A stretch of DNA of 64,000 nucleotides from Petrosia ficiformis. Taxonomy: Eukaryota; Porifera; Demospongiae; Haplosclerida; Petrosiidae. The DNA lies in contig OX345636.1 of assembly GCA_947044365.1 (NCBI GenBank), positions 7,398,001-7,462,000 of the forward strand, written 5' to 3'. The number at the start of each line of letters is the position of its first letter. Within the stretch, counting starts at the first letter, position 1. Below, piece by piece: positions 26,512 through 37,190 of this stretch. Both the position numbers and the translations under genes were made by a program. The notes below the pieces were generated by a model. It worked only from the letters and a program-made list of their open reading frames with translations, ran no database searches and was not told the DNA's origin.

Positions 26512-26703
26512 TTACTTTTTTGCAATTGTTTTCTTTGATTTTGGCTCAAAATCTTCATCACTCTCTGATTTAGAAGACTCAAACTGTGAGAAAACAGAAG
26601 AGACTGCCCCTACTAAGGCATTCTGCAGTGCAGTAAGGCCACTAGGGCCCGCAACCACTTCATCTTCCCCACTGAATTTGGAATATCGACATTGCAGCAA
26701 CAA
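26512..26703 (-). CDS. short acidic/lysine ORF, unknown
   Basis: A 63-codon minus-strand frame. It contains GEDEVVAGPSGLTALQNALV and a charged C-terminus (ESDEDFEPKSKKTIAKK). The composition looks protein-like rather than repeat-derived, but no family is recognised. It could be one exon of a transposon or host gene. Confidence 0.25.
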   Translation of the reverse strand: MLLQCRYSKFSGEDEVVAGPSGLTALQNALVGAVSSVFSQFESSKSESDEDFEPKSKKTIAKK

Positions 26704-26727
26704 TTAGCTCCACCTTCAAATTAGACG

Positions 26728-27030
26728 GATATCGGATACTAATTGCTCGATCAGATATCGAACAAAAGTAACAGTTATTTTATAAATATCGAACAAAGGT
26801 AACTGTTATCAGATATCGAACAAAAGTAACAGTTATTTATAAATATCGATCAAAAGTAACAGTTATTTATTAATATCGATCAAAAGTAACAGTTATTTAT
26901 AAATATCGATCAAAAGTAAGTTATTTATAAATATCGATCAAAAGTGACAGTTATTTATTAAAAAAAACTATAAATATCGATGAAAAGTAACAGTTATTTT
27001 ATAAATATCGAACAAAAGTAACAAATATAG
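26728..27030. repeat. tandem repeat of about 34 bp (AAAAGTAACAGTTATT)
   Basis: Imperfect units of AAATATCGATCAAAAGTAAC plus AGTTATTTAT recur about eight times, with GATC/GAAC variants. Confidence 0.88.
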
Positions 27031-28574
27031 ATCAAACGTACAAGTGTAAATACCGCATAGTTCACAAGTAACGATTTGCTTGAATTTTGAGACAAACGGC
27101 ACGCCATAGTTTATAACTATAAGCTGCCAGAGGACACAACTCAGAAACACACAGCTAAATGGTCTCCTGATAATACTGAAGGTATAACTATTATTCCTAA
27201 CACTCTCTTGAAGTACATTAGATAAGGAGTTCTTGAGAGAACATCAGTAGTAATAATTTTACTGATGAAGAGAAATTGTCAAAAATATATTTTTTGATAC
27301 CTCTTTTTCTTGAAATACTTTAGTAACAATTGGAATCTATGTTTCAAACACTCAAAATATAACATTACCTTCTTGTTCAAAATTCATCTGTTAGTTTCCA
27401 GCCCCACCAATTGAAATTTGAAAGTTATTGTAATGAGGGAGCTATGTCTATCTCACAGCTAGTTGCTAAATATTGAGATATTGTGAGGATCGACTGGATC
27501 AGTTGTTATTATCATGATTAATTATTATTATTCACTATTATTATTATTATTGTTATTACTCATTATTTTTCATTATCATTATTATCATCAAAATTTTACA
27601 ACTCAGTATTAAATAATAAATATGTATAAGTTTAAGGAGTCGATTGCCAAGGGTACAAAAAAGTTAGAGTGAAGAAAAATTAGTTGGAGTGTGGAACACA
27701 ATAGGCAAATGTAGTAAAAATGTAGACACCACAGTGATTTTGGACACTGAATCCTCTATATTTCATAATTGTGTATAATTAATCAGACATTTTGGTAACA
27801 TACACAGACTATATATACAACATTGCTTACCATGTTTGTAGCCCTAGATAAAGCATCATCCAGTGTATGTATGGTCATTGGTTTTTAATGATTTGTGTTA
27901 GAGGCTGCAAACTTTCTCTACAGATATGGTCTATTTCTATGATCCTTTCCTTCAAGAAAACTACCAATCTGTTTGCTTATCTATCTTTCTTTTCTATTTT
28001 AACCAATATAAAATCTTCAAATTCTTCCAAAGAAGACGAGCTTCAGTAGTGTTTTGTTTATATTACTTCCCAGCTTCTTTAGCTTTAATTTGTGTGCCAT
28101 AGTGACTGTTTTCAGATCTTCCATTCACATATAGCACAGTGCTCTTTAGGTAATTTCATCCATTCAACATCCAAGTTAGGAATTGTAGTAAATCGAGGTA
28201 TCTTATGTATATTCATGACAGCTAAACTACAATTGACTTACAGAACTTATATATAAACTGACAAACACATGGATAACACATGCATAGACACACTTATAGA
28301 ATATTCTAGACTAATATACAATAAGTCAATATCTGACACTATATTGCATCACCATCATAATAATTATTATAATACTAATTGCATCATAATAATTATTATA
28401 GTACCAACATTAATCCATACCGTTACCACATCTCCTCCTTCTTTAAATGTAAAGTTCAGAGGAATAACGAACAGGATGTCTTCTATTCCTGTCAGACCTT
28501 CGTTAGGTGTTTGAAGTGTGGTTTGTAACAGTTTCATTCTGATTTAAGGTGGAATCTTCCATGTGTGGAGGCTC
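27031..28574. other. intergenic, no gene seen
   Basis: AT-rich sequence with TTATTA runs around 27510-27590. No coding frame I can support. Confidence 0.45.
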
Positions 28575-29479
28575 TCAAGTATCTGTATTAGTAGGGTACA
28601 GCACTGCTTCAATCGGAAAGTCGGGAATATGTGCATCATTAGTAATTGTAGGATTAGAACTTTTGTCTACAAATCTTTTCCTAATTTGATTAATATGTCT
28701 TCTCCACATTTGTCCTCCCTCTAATTTCACAAGGAATGACACTGGACCAGTTTGTTTTACGATTTTCCCTGGTAACCACTTTTGACCTGCACTGTTCACA
28801 ATGATTGTCATGATTGTCATGACTGAAGTTCTGTTTTTGCTGATTCTTCTGCACTTTAGTAAATAAATCAGGTTTAAGTTGATCAAAACGAGTATTAAAT
28901 TTTCAACCAAACAACAGTTTGGCAGGAGAATTTCCTGTAGTAGATTGTGGAGTGTTTCTATACACAAGACAAACCGTGTGCAACTTTATCTTTAGTAGAC
29001 CCTTGCCAAAGTTTCTTGATACCTTGTTTAACTGTCTGTTCTGCTCTTTCTGCCAAACCATTTGAAAAGGGGTGGTATGGTGCTGATGTTATGTGACATA
29101 TATCATTTTTGGTGAGGAATTCTTTAAACTCAGCACTTACAAAACAGGAAACATTATCGGTCACTACTGTCTGTGGAATCCCCAACTGAGAAAATGTTGT
29201 TCGAACATTGTCGATGGTTGTTGAAGCCATAATGTGCACTTCAATCCATTTTGAATGAGCATCAACCATGATAAGAAACATGTGTCCTAGAAACGATCCA
29301 GCAAAATTCAAATGAATTCTTGACCACAGAGGTGAGGGCCATTCCCATGGATGAAGATGTGCTACAGGAGGAAAAGAAGCTCCTGTAATATTTGTAATCT
29401 TTCTTGTGGCAGGATTACCACTCGGTTTCCCCATAAAATACATCCATCTTGGTTCGATAGTCCAATTGTCTTGTTCCAA
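28575..29479 (-). pseudogene. Ty3/gypsy retrotransposon integrase relic
   Basis: The upper frame (29479-28958) matches the integrase core: PWEWPSPLWSRIHL, then VDAHSKWIEV, VVTDNVSCFVS, ITSAPYHPFSNGLAERAEQT. The second catalytic Asp (VTDN) and the Glu (SNGLAER) are visible. The first catalytic Asp, normally in a hl-DFAGP context, is Asn here (IHLNFAGSF). The lower frame (28967-28575) carries the C-terminal GPY/F-type segment (WLPGKIVKQTGPVSFLVKL, WRRHINQIR). The two frames are offset, so at least one frameshift separates them. Gag, protease, RT and LTRs were not found nearby. Confidence 0.9.
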
Positions 29480-32253
29480 ATGGCTTAAGATTATCTTTTA
29501 TTGCAGTTGGCGATTGAGTGTGCCTCCAAATCTGAATCAAAGACATCACTGATATTAGATGACATCAAGTCAGGAATGGCATCGTCATTCTCTGTTTCAG
29601 ATATGACCACTATCTGTCCAGAAGCTTTGATTATGAAATAAATTAGCACATGTATCCTTTTGTAATAAATACCTTTAGGCTTCTTGGCATGTTTTTCTGG
29701 GGTTTTATTTACTTTGTTACCTATAATTTATGTTATGAATAATTATGAAACTTACATGTACATGCCATTACATTACCTTTTTGCTTCTTACTAAATGTAC
29801 TTTTAACTTAATCTTATGTTTACTGTTTTCACTGTTAGATTCCTTAAGGCTATTTAAAGCTGTGTTTACTGTTGTGACTGTTAAGTGTCTGTAGTAGATG
29901 AACAGCTGACTACCAAGTCTCATGTGGTATATAAGTGCATTTACTCAATGCTCTTTTCCTTGGAGTCTCTTCCATAGTAAATTTGCCTGTTAGATACTCT
30001 TCCTCCTTAATTTTCATTACTTCCATTGTTCCTACATGTTAAACAATACTATAAACTCACAGTCTCATAACTATAATCAAGTTACATAAACCTGAGCTGA
30101 CTTTCTGTTGTTATCTGATATATAAGCAGTTAATTCATAATTGCTACTATCATATTATACATGTCTCTAAACAGACCTCAGACTATATGGGAGCAGAAAA
30201 TTGTCTCAATGAGTCCAATAATCAGTACCTCTGAAATGACTATTAATCCTCAATAAAAACAGAAAAGTTCATTAGATAACAATTGTACAACCAATTCCTA
30301 CTACCACACCTTGTAGCACCTTTCCTCTATAGTTAACTTCACACTCCATCCTATTTCAAATCTTTCTTCTTTTAAAATCAAGTCCTCATCCTTCATCACA
30401 GATACACTTTCTTCTTTTTCCAAAATATTAGGTAATAACACATTTTAATAGCAATAATTAATTAAAACATTATGGTGCAGCTGAAAATTGTGTTACTTAC
30501 TTCATTGTCGAATAGCTTTTCTTAAAGCCCTGATGTCTTAGTAGCTGAAGCTTTGGTATCCTTATCTAAAATAGTAGCTATTACAGTAGTAGGTCAGTAG
30601 CTGGGAAACTACTCTTTTCCGCTCTCAAAAAAGGAATTCACGCCAGTTTTACGCATGCGCATTCACAATCATCCGCTACGCTTGTACTTGTGCGCGCTCC
30701 ATGATCCAGAGCGTAGCACTTTCAGTTTTATAATAAAAAAGGTTGCAGTTTATTGTCTTCTATTGTACATATACACTATCTATCAAGTCATAATACTACT
30801 TTCACTTCCCTTCATACAGCTTATAAATACACAGAACTGTTGTATTGAAAGATATATATACTTAATATGGAACTTCTTTAAAATGTCATTTTCAATTTTT
30901 TTGTTCTACTGATCATGACAATGTCTAAAATTCATATTGTTTATAATTATACAACAGATACTATAATGTAGACCTGAATCACCTGATCAAAAATATATTT
31001 AGGATATAGCATTGCTAAATGAAATACCCAACTGCTAGTAAAATTGTACACTTATATATTGTATTATAATAAGACTACTATTTAAAAATGATTCAGACTT
31101 TTTGTCTCAACAGTAGCAGTTGTATAACTAAAGACCATTTATATAGCTTTTAAGGTTGTAGTCTTTTCCGTGGGCAGATGCTACTCCAATCAGTTTCTAG
31201 TCTTGCAAGCTTCTTGCTGCATACAATCTGGTTCCATTCTGTATTTTTTGGAAGCCACACCCACCCGGGGGTATAATTATTGGGCCTAAATGTTTTCACT
31301 GATCGGGTGGTGGAGGGGGCGGTGGGTGGGAAACAATGGCGGGTAACTGTAGTTGCTCTCTGAGAAAGATCGGAGTTTGATAGTGCCTAGAAAGGTAGAT
31401 TTTATGGTTTCAGTGAAAAGCTACAGAATTCAGCTTTCTTCAGCCTCTTGTAACTATAAAAGTAAAATGAATTTCCAGAAAACGGCTCTATTTGTTTTCT
31501 CTAAATGCATTGTACTTGGTGCATGCCATGATTGGTGGGCGTGGCTTTCTCCGTTTTGTACTTATTGCGATTACAAAAATGGACATTTTATATATGTTTT
31601 ATCACTTCCAGGACCCTATAAAGGTGATTAGAAGATATGAAGGTTGCCATTACACCAGGTTAGAGTCATATTATATAATATTCTATTTTGAAACTGATTG
31701 GAGTCGCATCCGCCCACTCCCTAGTACCACCTTAATCATATGTATGTGTTGCTTGGGCTAATTTATCAATACAATAGACCAGGGTAACATATAATCACTG
31801 TCAATTACTGATTAGCGTTCAGGAAGCTCTTTTGAATCCTTTGCAAAGCAGTTAAAACCTCTTGTATTTCAGCCTGATAGTAAGTTTCCAAATAAGTCCT
31901 CAATATAACAATTGGTGGATATGCAACTGCTTCAACATTATACACTAAACCCAGCTACATATAAAATTTTGTCAGCTGTTTTAAACTATTAGTTCATCGC
32001 TACTTATGAAGAGTCATTATTAAAATAATATTCCTATCTCATCACTTAATTATAATCTTTCCCACTAGATTGGTAATCTATTGTATATCATGTGACATAG
32101 ATACTATTACACTAAAATAATATATAGCAAATGAATGTTACATGACCCTCCCTCCCCTAACTGTTGCAGATTTATATACAAGATATAATTATGGGCTGGG
32201 TGTTTCATGAAACTATTGTCAGTTTACATGTTCAAAGATTTTAACTTTCTTAA
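29480..32253. other. intergenic, no gene supported
   Basis: Minus-strand traces immediately upstream of the integrase (29480-29640) may be degraded retrotransposon sequence. Around 30640-30710 and 31245-31345 it is locally GC-rich (a GCATGCGC word; a G-rich run with CGGTGGGTGGG). Short plus-strand frames at 31353-31761 are not recognisable. Confidence 0.45.
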
Positions 32254-32541
32254 TTAGAAAGAGGTGTTGTTAAGACAGTTAAAGATGTAAAATTCACGTT
32301 GGAAAGACGGAAAGAAGCCACACCTCATCAGATTTCTTACCTTTTTGATAGCTTCTAGTATGGTAGAGAAAATATTAGTGAATGCTCGTTCTTGCCACTT
32401 CGAAGGAGTGTATACACGCCAAGTATGAAATTCCAAGAGTGTCCAGTTCTTGAGGTACAGCAGGGTCACACACACACAGACACACATAGAGACAATTTTT
32501 GCAAACAATTTACAGTAACCTTCCCGAAGGGGGAATGTCAA
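32254..32541 (-). CDS. possible isolated exon, unknown family
   Basis: The minus-strand frame contains NWTLLEFHTWRVYTPSKWQE and FSTILEAIKK, followed immediately by GTAAGAAAT, a good donor site. Upstream is a CAAG preceded by a TG-rich run that could serve as an acceptor. The composition is protein-like but there is no family match, so it may be a fossil exon. Confidence 0.2.
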   Translation of the reverse strand: MTFPLREGYCKLFAKIVSMCVCVCVTLLYLKNWTLLEFHTWRVYTPSKWQERAFTNIFSTILEAIKKVRNLMRCGFFPSFQREFYIFNCLNNTSF

Positions 32542-32759
32542 ATATTCCTATCTCATCACTATAATCATTCCCACTAGATTAGTAATCACATGATATTATA
32601 GAGGAATACTCTTTACATGAGAATGGAGGTATTGTCATATTCATGATCAGCGAGGTGAATAATTATTATAATCATACCAGCTGAGATGTTTATAATAAAT
32701 ATTTTCATGGCCTGTAGAGCTACATGTTTTTCCCTATAATAGATTTCCATCAGGTTTAA

Positions 32760-32790
32760 TTATATAAGTATATATATATATATATATATT
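32760..32790. repeat. (TA)n microsatellite
   Basis: About 30 bp of TA repeats. Confidence 0.9.
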
Positions 32791-32847
32791 TATGTTTGTG
32801 ACTACTTACCGGAGTGTGCATTGTACATGTATTTGTAGTTAAGGAAT

Positions 32848-33095
32848 ATGCGTCATTCCAGGGCGGTCAGTCAATTAATAGGTGTGGGATTTAAAAGAAT
32901 GCACACTCAAGTTACAAACCTTCAGTAAGATTGTAAAACTGCTAATAACTGTTATATAAAGCATAAATAGTAGAAGATGATGCAATTACACATTCTTCAG
33001 ACCAAAGGTTTCATAGTATGCATAAAGATAGAGACACTAGTGCATCAACATTGATTGATTTATAGTCACTGCAAAGCAATCATAGGGATACCTTT
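32848..33095. repeat. dispersed repeat, diverged copy
   Basis: Contains TGCGTCATTCCAGGGCGG, CAATTAATAGGTGTGG and, further on, GCAAAGCAATCATAGGGATA. The same ordered words occur at 43064-43400 (plus) and, inverted, at 58500-58830. Confidence 0.65.
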
Positions 33096-33156
33096 CCTCA
33101 ATACCTTCTTGTTTCTGCTTTTCTTTAAATTGTTGTATATCTCCTGAGTCCTCCAT

Positions 33157-33492
33157 TTATTTCATGAATTCATGTGTGGAATATGTGTCACTATTAATAT
33201 ATTCAGTGTTATAATTAGCATTATATTCTAAATCACTGTGTGATATGAAGTCAGGTATACCCCATCCATCAGATGCTAATATGTCTCCTTGTGTGACTCT
33301 TGTACGTTATTTTAATGGTGCATTGTAATGATCGATAGTCTTCTCCACATGTCCCTTATCCTCCTTCCAATTGAGTAGTTGAATATTAATCTCACTATTG
33401 AAAGGCCATTTTAAGATGTCGTCATTTGGACCTTCCATGAGCCTCACACTAAGACTTACATGTGTACCTGTACCAGTACTGTAACCATACAT
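33157..33492 (-). pseudogene. MATH (TRAF-C) domain fragment, decayed
   Basis: The minus-strand frame carries GTHVSLSVRLMEGPNDDILK and LLNWKEDKGHVEKTI, core strands of a MATH domain. An in-frame TAA at 33309-33307 follows NAPLK. The same frame then continues with PDFISHSDLEYNANYNTEYI and ends without the final LCF-VSKV strand. The N-terminal third (YKLQL-VDANG) is also missing. Homologous to the MATH exons at 35.3, 40.7 and 63.0 kb. Confidence 0.88.
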
Positions 33493-33970
33493 CAGACACT
33501 AGGTACCTAATATGAAAAGTCCCTAGCAACCATATGTTAGACACTACATAACTAGGTAACTATATCAATATATTCCAACATGAATAGTCACTAGCAACCA
33601 TGCAGTGTAATGATCTATCTACATTTCTTGTCACTGTTAATAATTAACATGATAAGTCCTTAGCAACCATATATCAGTCAGGTAACTAACATGAAAGGGT
33701 CTTAGCAACCATATAATATTATAATATCTACATGTACATGTATGTTATGTTATTTTATGCTAATTAAAGCTAAAGTGATATCTGGGATAAAGGTATTTAT
33801 TACAGATGAGTTTAATGGGAAATATTAACATTTAAACTTCAAATGTAAAATTTATGCTTCAGGAGACAACAAGGTATGTGCTATGGCAAGAAGAGAGTTT
33901 ATGAATGGGTGTGTTCTTCTATGGAATCAGACATACATGTGTAACCTGAACTAGAAGATGATGAAGAAAT
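33493..33970. other. intergenic with short local repeats
   Basis: GTCCCTAGCAACCATAT-type words recur about four times at 33520-33710 with period near 60-90 bp. No gene. Confidence 0.55.
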
Positions 33971-34080
33971 AATGGCACAGGTACAGTACATGTATAAATG
34001 GTACAGGTACAGTACATGTATAAATGGCACAGGTACAGTACATGTATAAATGGCACAGGTACAGTACATGTATAAATGGT
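33971..34080. repeat. 26-bp tandem repeat
   Basis: About four copies of ATGGCACAGGTACAGTACAT followed by GTATAA. Confidence 0.92.
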
Positions 34081-35320
34081 AGTTATTTAGCTTTAGGCAA
34101 TTAAATATCATGCTTTTTATGGATTTTGATCCATACCACAATATATAATATCCTTGATATTTAGTCACATGATTAGATGTTAATAGTCATGTCTATAAAC
34201 TACAAATATAAAATACACACTTTGTCACAAACAATTACTAAATTTTGCTACCTTGAAATATTCCACTATACAGTCTAAGTCCTTGATGTCTACGGTACTT
34301 ATAGTATTCCAACATTATCGATACTCTTTCTTCTGTATTGGTCGTTTACGATACCATATTACATGTCCTGTTTTGCTACTGCATATACAGTACATAAACT
34401 CACATTTTCACATATTTAACTGAATTTATATAAAATTAGATTTTTTTCTGACCATACATGTATGTATTATGTACATGTACATTATCAAGTATCAATATTA
34501 TACCATTGATAATGATTCCCAAACTACTCCATATTGTATGAAAGTGATAATTATTGGTATCACCCACCTCTACTATATGTACATGTACAAACAAATATCA
34601 TGTGTTTAATAGTATGAATATGTATTACGCAGTCTCATTACAATACATCATGTGAATTAGATATTATGTGACTACTTATGACTAGTTCTGTCCACTACAT
34701 GACTTCCATAGTTAATATTAATAATGTGTACATATCCTCATTCATAATTATCTTCATGTGACTCACTAGTTAATAAAGTTAATATTACTATAAGTCTGAA
34801 GGATGAGTGGCAATACATGTATCCAAAGAGTGATATTTCCCTGTATTCATTGGTAAATTGGTTACTAATACTTCCTGTCATGTGACTTCCAAAGTAATAA
34901 CCATCCTTGATCATGTGACTTGTAGTGTGATACAGTAATATATTATCATAGTGTGTGATTTGAATTTCTCATACAAAGTACATTAGAACTTTGTTTCCAT
35001 GGTAACTATAATTATTATGATAATATAGTTTGATCTCATGACTTCACTAGTTAATAATATGTACATGTAGATGTCCTCATTCATAATTATGATCATGTGA
35101 CTCATTATAATTCATGTTATTAATTAGTGTTAATATTATATTTTAATCAAACAACTATAAAATAGTACAATGAATAACTAATAAAATTATTATAATAATT
35201 ATAGATAGTGTTTTTATTAGATGTACAATCACTTTATATAATTATAAGAAACAACTCTAAAATATAATATAATTATAACATTATAAATTATTGAGTAACT
35301 ATTAAATATAATAGTGTTTA
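34081..35320. other. intergenic, no gene seen
   Basis: AT-rich sequence with scattered CATGTACATGTA words, lying 3' of the terminal MATH exon. Confidence 0.5.
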
Positions 35321-35841
35321 TTAGGAATACACAATAACTTTAGATACTACAAAACACAATACATCATTATTAATATATTCAGTGTTATTAGTAATATTAT
35401 AATATAAATCACTGTGTGATATGAACTGTCCATAACCCCGTCCACCAGGAGCTGTGTCTCCTTCCATTACTCTCTTACGATACTTTATATCATCACTGTC
35501 ATTGAAGTCGAGAATCGTCTCCACATGTCCCTTATCCTCCCTCCAATTAACTAATCGAATAGTGATATCACACTTGAAGGGCCATGTTAATATATCATCA
35601 TGTTCACCCTTCAAGAGGTACACACACACAGAAACATGTGTACCTTTACCACTACCATCACCATTAGCATCTACACCTAACTGTAGCTTGTATCCATCAG
35701 GTCCAGTATAGAATGGTGTACTCCACCATTCATCACTAACTCTTTTATGCTCAGAGAAGTTATGCATGGATAGTGTACATGGAGGGAGGAGATAGGGAGA
35801 TTCAGTTCCTGGAGTAATATACCAACTTGGTACTTCAGGAC
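35321..35841 (-). CDS. terminal MATH-domain exon of a TRAF-like gene
   Basis: An acceptor TTTTAG precedes the exon at 35841; the first codon is split after its first base (phase 1). It encodes about 170 residues covering a full MATH/TRAF-C domain: SDEWWSTPFYTGPDGYKLQL, VDANGDGSGKGTHVSV, VYLLKGEHDDILTWPF, LVNWREDKGHVETI, QFISHSDLYY, NTEYINNDVLCFVVSKV, then a TAA stop. The equivalent exons at 40.7 and 63.0 kb end with a donor instead of a stop, so this is a last exon. In the family this domain is a beta-sandwich that binds receptor tails or peptides and trimerises. Zinc-finger, RING or coiled-coil exons were not found between this exon and the transposase relic. Confidence 0.85.
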
Positions 35842-36040
35842 CTAAAATTAACAATAAATAATAATAATGAATTATAATAATTTTCTTATTATATAATTAT
35901 AAGTATTTCATTTTCAATAACAGACAGTGAATGATAATGACAATAGTACATGTTGTAATATTATCATGATGTTAATGATATACACATTCAATAATATATG
36001 TTGTTTATACTGTACTGAATATATTTACAAGTTATATTAC

Positions 36041-37190
36041 CGTAAAGTACCGAGTCAGCGCCCATGGGCGTTTACTCTTCGATTGAAAATTAAAGGGGGC
36101 GGGCGCTAACACGGAATTTATAAAAATAGTAATCTAGCAAGCGCCCATCATGAATAATTCATTATGATAATTAATTTATAATTTATAAAATAACTGTGAA
36201 AAGTTAATCATTATTGAACGGGTCAAAGTCATTAATATCATCTTCATCTTCTTCCTCATCTTCTTCCTCATCACCTTCCTCTTCATCCAGTTCATCAGCA
36301 ATGTCTTTAGGAATTTCATTTCGAATTTGGTCGTCTTCACTTCCATCTAGAGCATTTGATATTCCACATCGTTTAAATGATTTCACTATAATGTTTTCTT
36401 CTATTTCTTGCCATGCTTTTGATACCCAATCCAGTACTTGCTGTCGGGTAGGTTGTTTAAAATTACCAGCTGGAGTACGTGCAGCTGGAAGACGATGCCA
36501 TTGGATCCAAGAGTCCATTATTTTCATTTTGAACGGGGCATTTATTGATACATCCATAGGCTGAGCAATACTGGTGCATCCAGCCGATATGTAGGAGAGA
36601 TCTGTATCTAAACTACTGGCTAAGGACTGTGTGTCTGCAGATCGGTGAGGTTTATAATGATCAAGTATCAGTAGTCTCCTCTCTCCATCCTCTGATTCAT
36701 TCCACATATGCTGTACCCACCACAGCAATTTATCTTTTGTCATCCAGCCATTAGTGGTGGCTGTTATCTTGATGTTTTCTGGGCATTGAATAGCTGATCT
36801 CACACGTTTTCCAAGTTCTCCCCCTTTCTCTTTAAATATCACTAAAGCAGGAAGCTTTTTACCATTGGCAAAGGCACACAAAGCAACTGTAAATCCTCGT
36901 TTTTGTCCACCAGTTGTAGCAATTCGAATAGTTCGCTCTCCTCTAAAATTATTAGTGTAGTTCGGTTAGGAGTCAAATCTATTGAAAATGAAAAACAAAT
37001 GAACAACTCAATCTCTACATACACAAATAATAGAACTAACCTGACCATAGTTTGGTCCATGTTGCCTATGTTACATAGATGGTAGCAGTTCACTTCTCTA
37101 AGTCGAAATATTGATAGACGGAAATGTTTCAGCTGGTCATGGTAATTCGCAGGAATTTTCTGTGAACAATTTGTGGCCCTTCTCATGCCA
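36041..37190 (-). mobile_element. pogo-type element, incomplete
   Basis: Around 36041 is a TIR-like sequence TACCGTAAAGTACCGAGTCA followed by GCGCCC-rich sequence (to about 36150), adjacent to the 3' end of a transposase ORF. No matching right TIR was seen to about 38200, so the 5' part of the element seems lost. It lies between two MATH exons. Confidence 0.6.
36204..37186 (-). pseudogene. pogo/Tigger (CENP-B-like) DDE transposase, frameshifted
   Basis: The upstream frame (37186 to about 37038) ends CNIGNMDQTMVR, the NMDET-like motif bearing the first Asp. A GT...AG intron-like gap of about 60 bp follows. The reading then resumes as DLTPNRTT, needs one frameshift near 36950 to enter RGERTIRIATTGGQKRGFTV, and continues uninterrupted to 36204. 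This long frame has LLILDHYKPH (second Asp) and QPMDVSINAPFK (third Asp), typical of pogo DD-D transposases. The C-terminus is strongly acidic (Glu/Asp run). The N-terminal helix-turn-helix is missing. Product if intact: a nuclear TA-target transposase. Confidence 0.85.

Noticed and set aside
36214..36564. Serine-rich plus-strand frame
   Set aside because: Antisense shadow of the acidic tail of the pogo transposase (GAA/GAT codons read as TTC/ATC).
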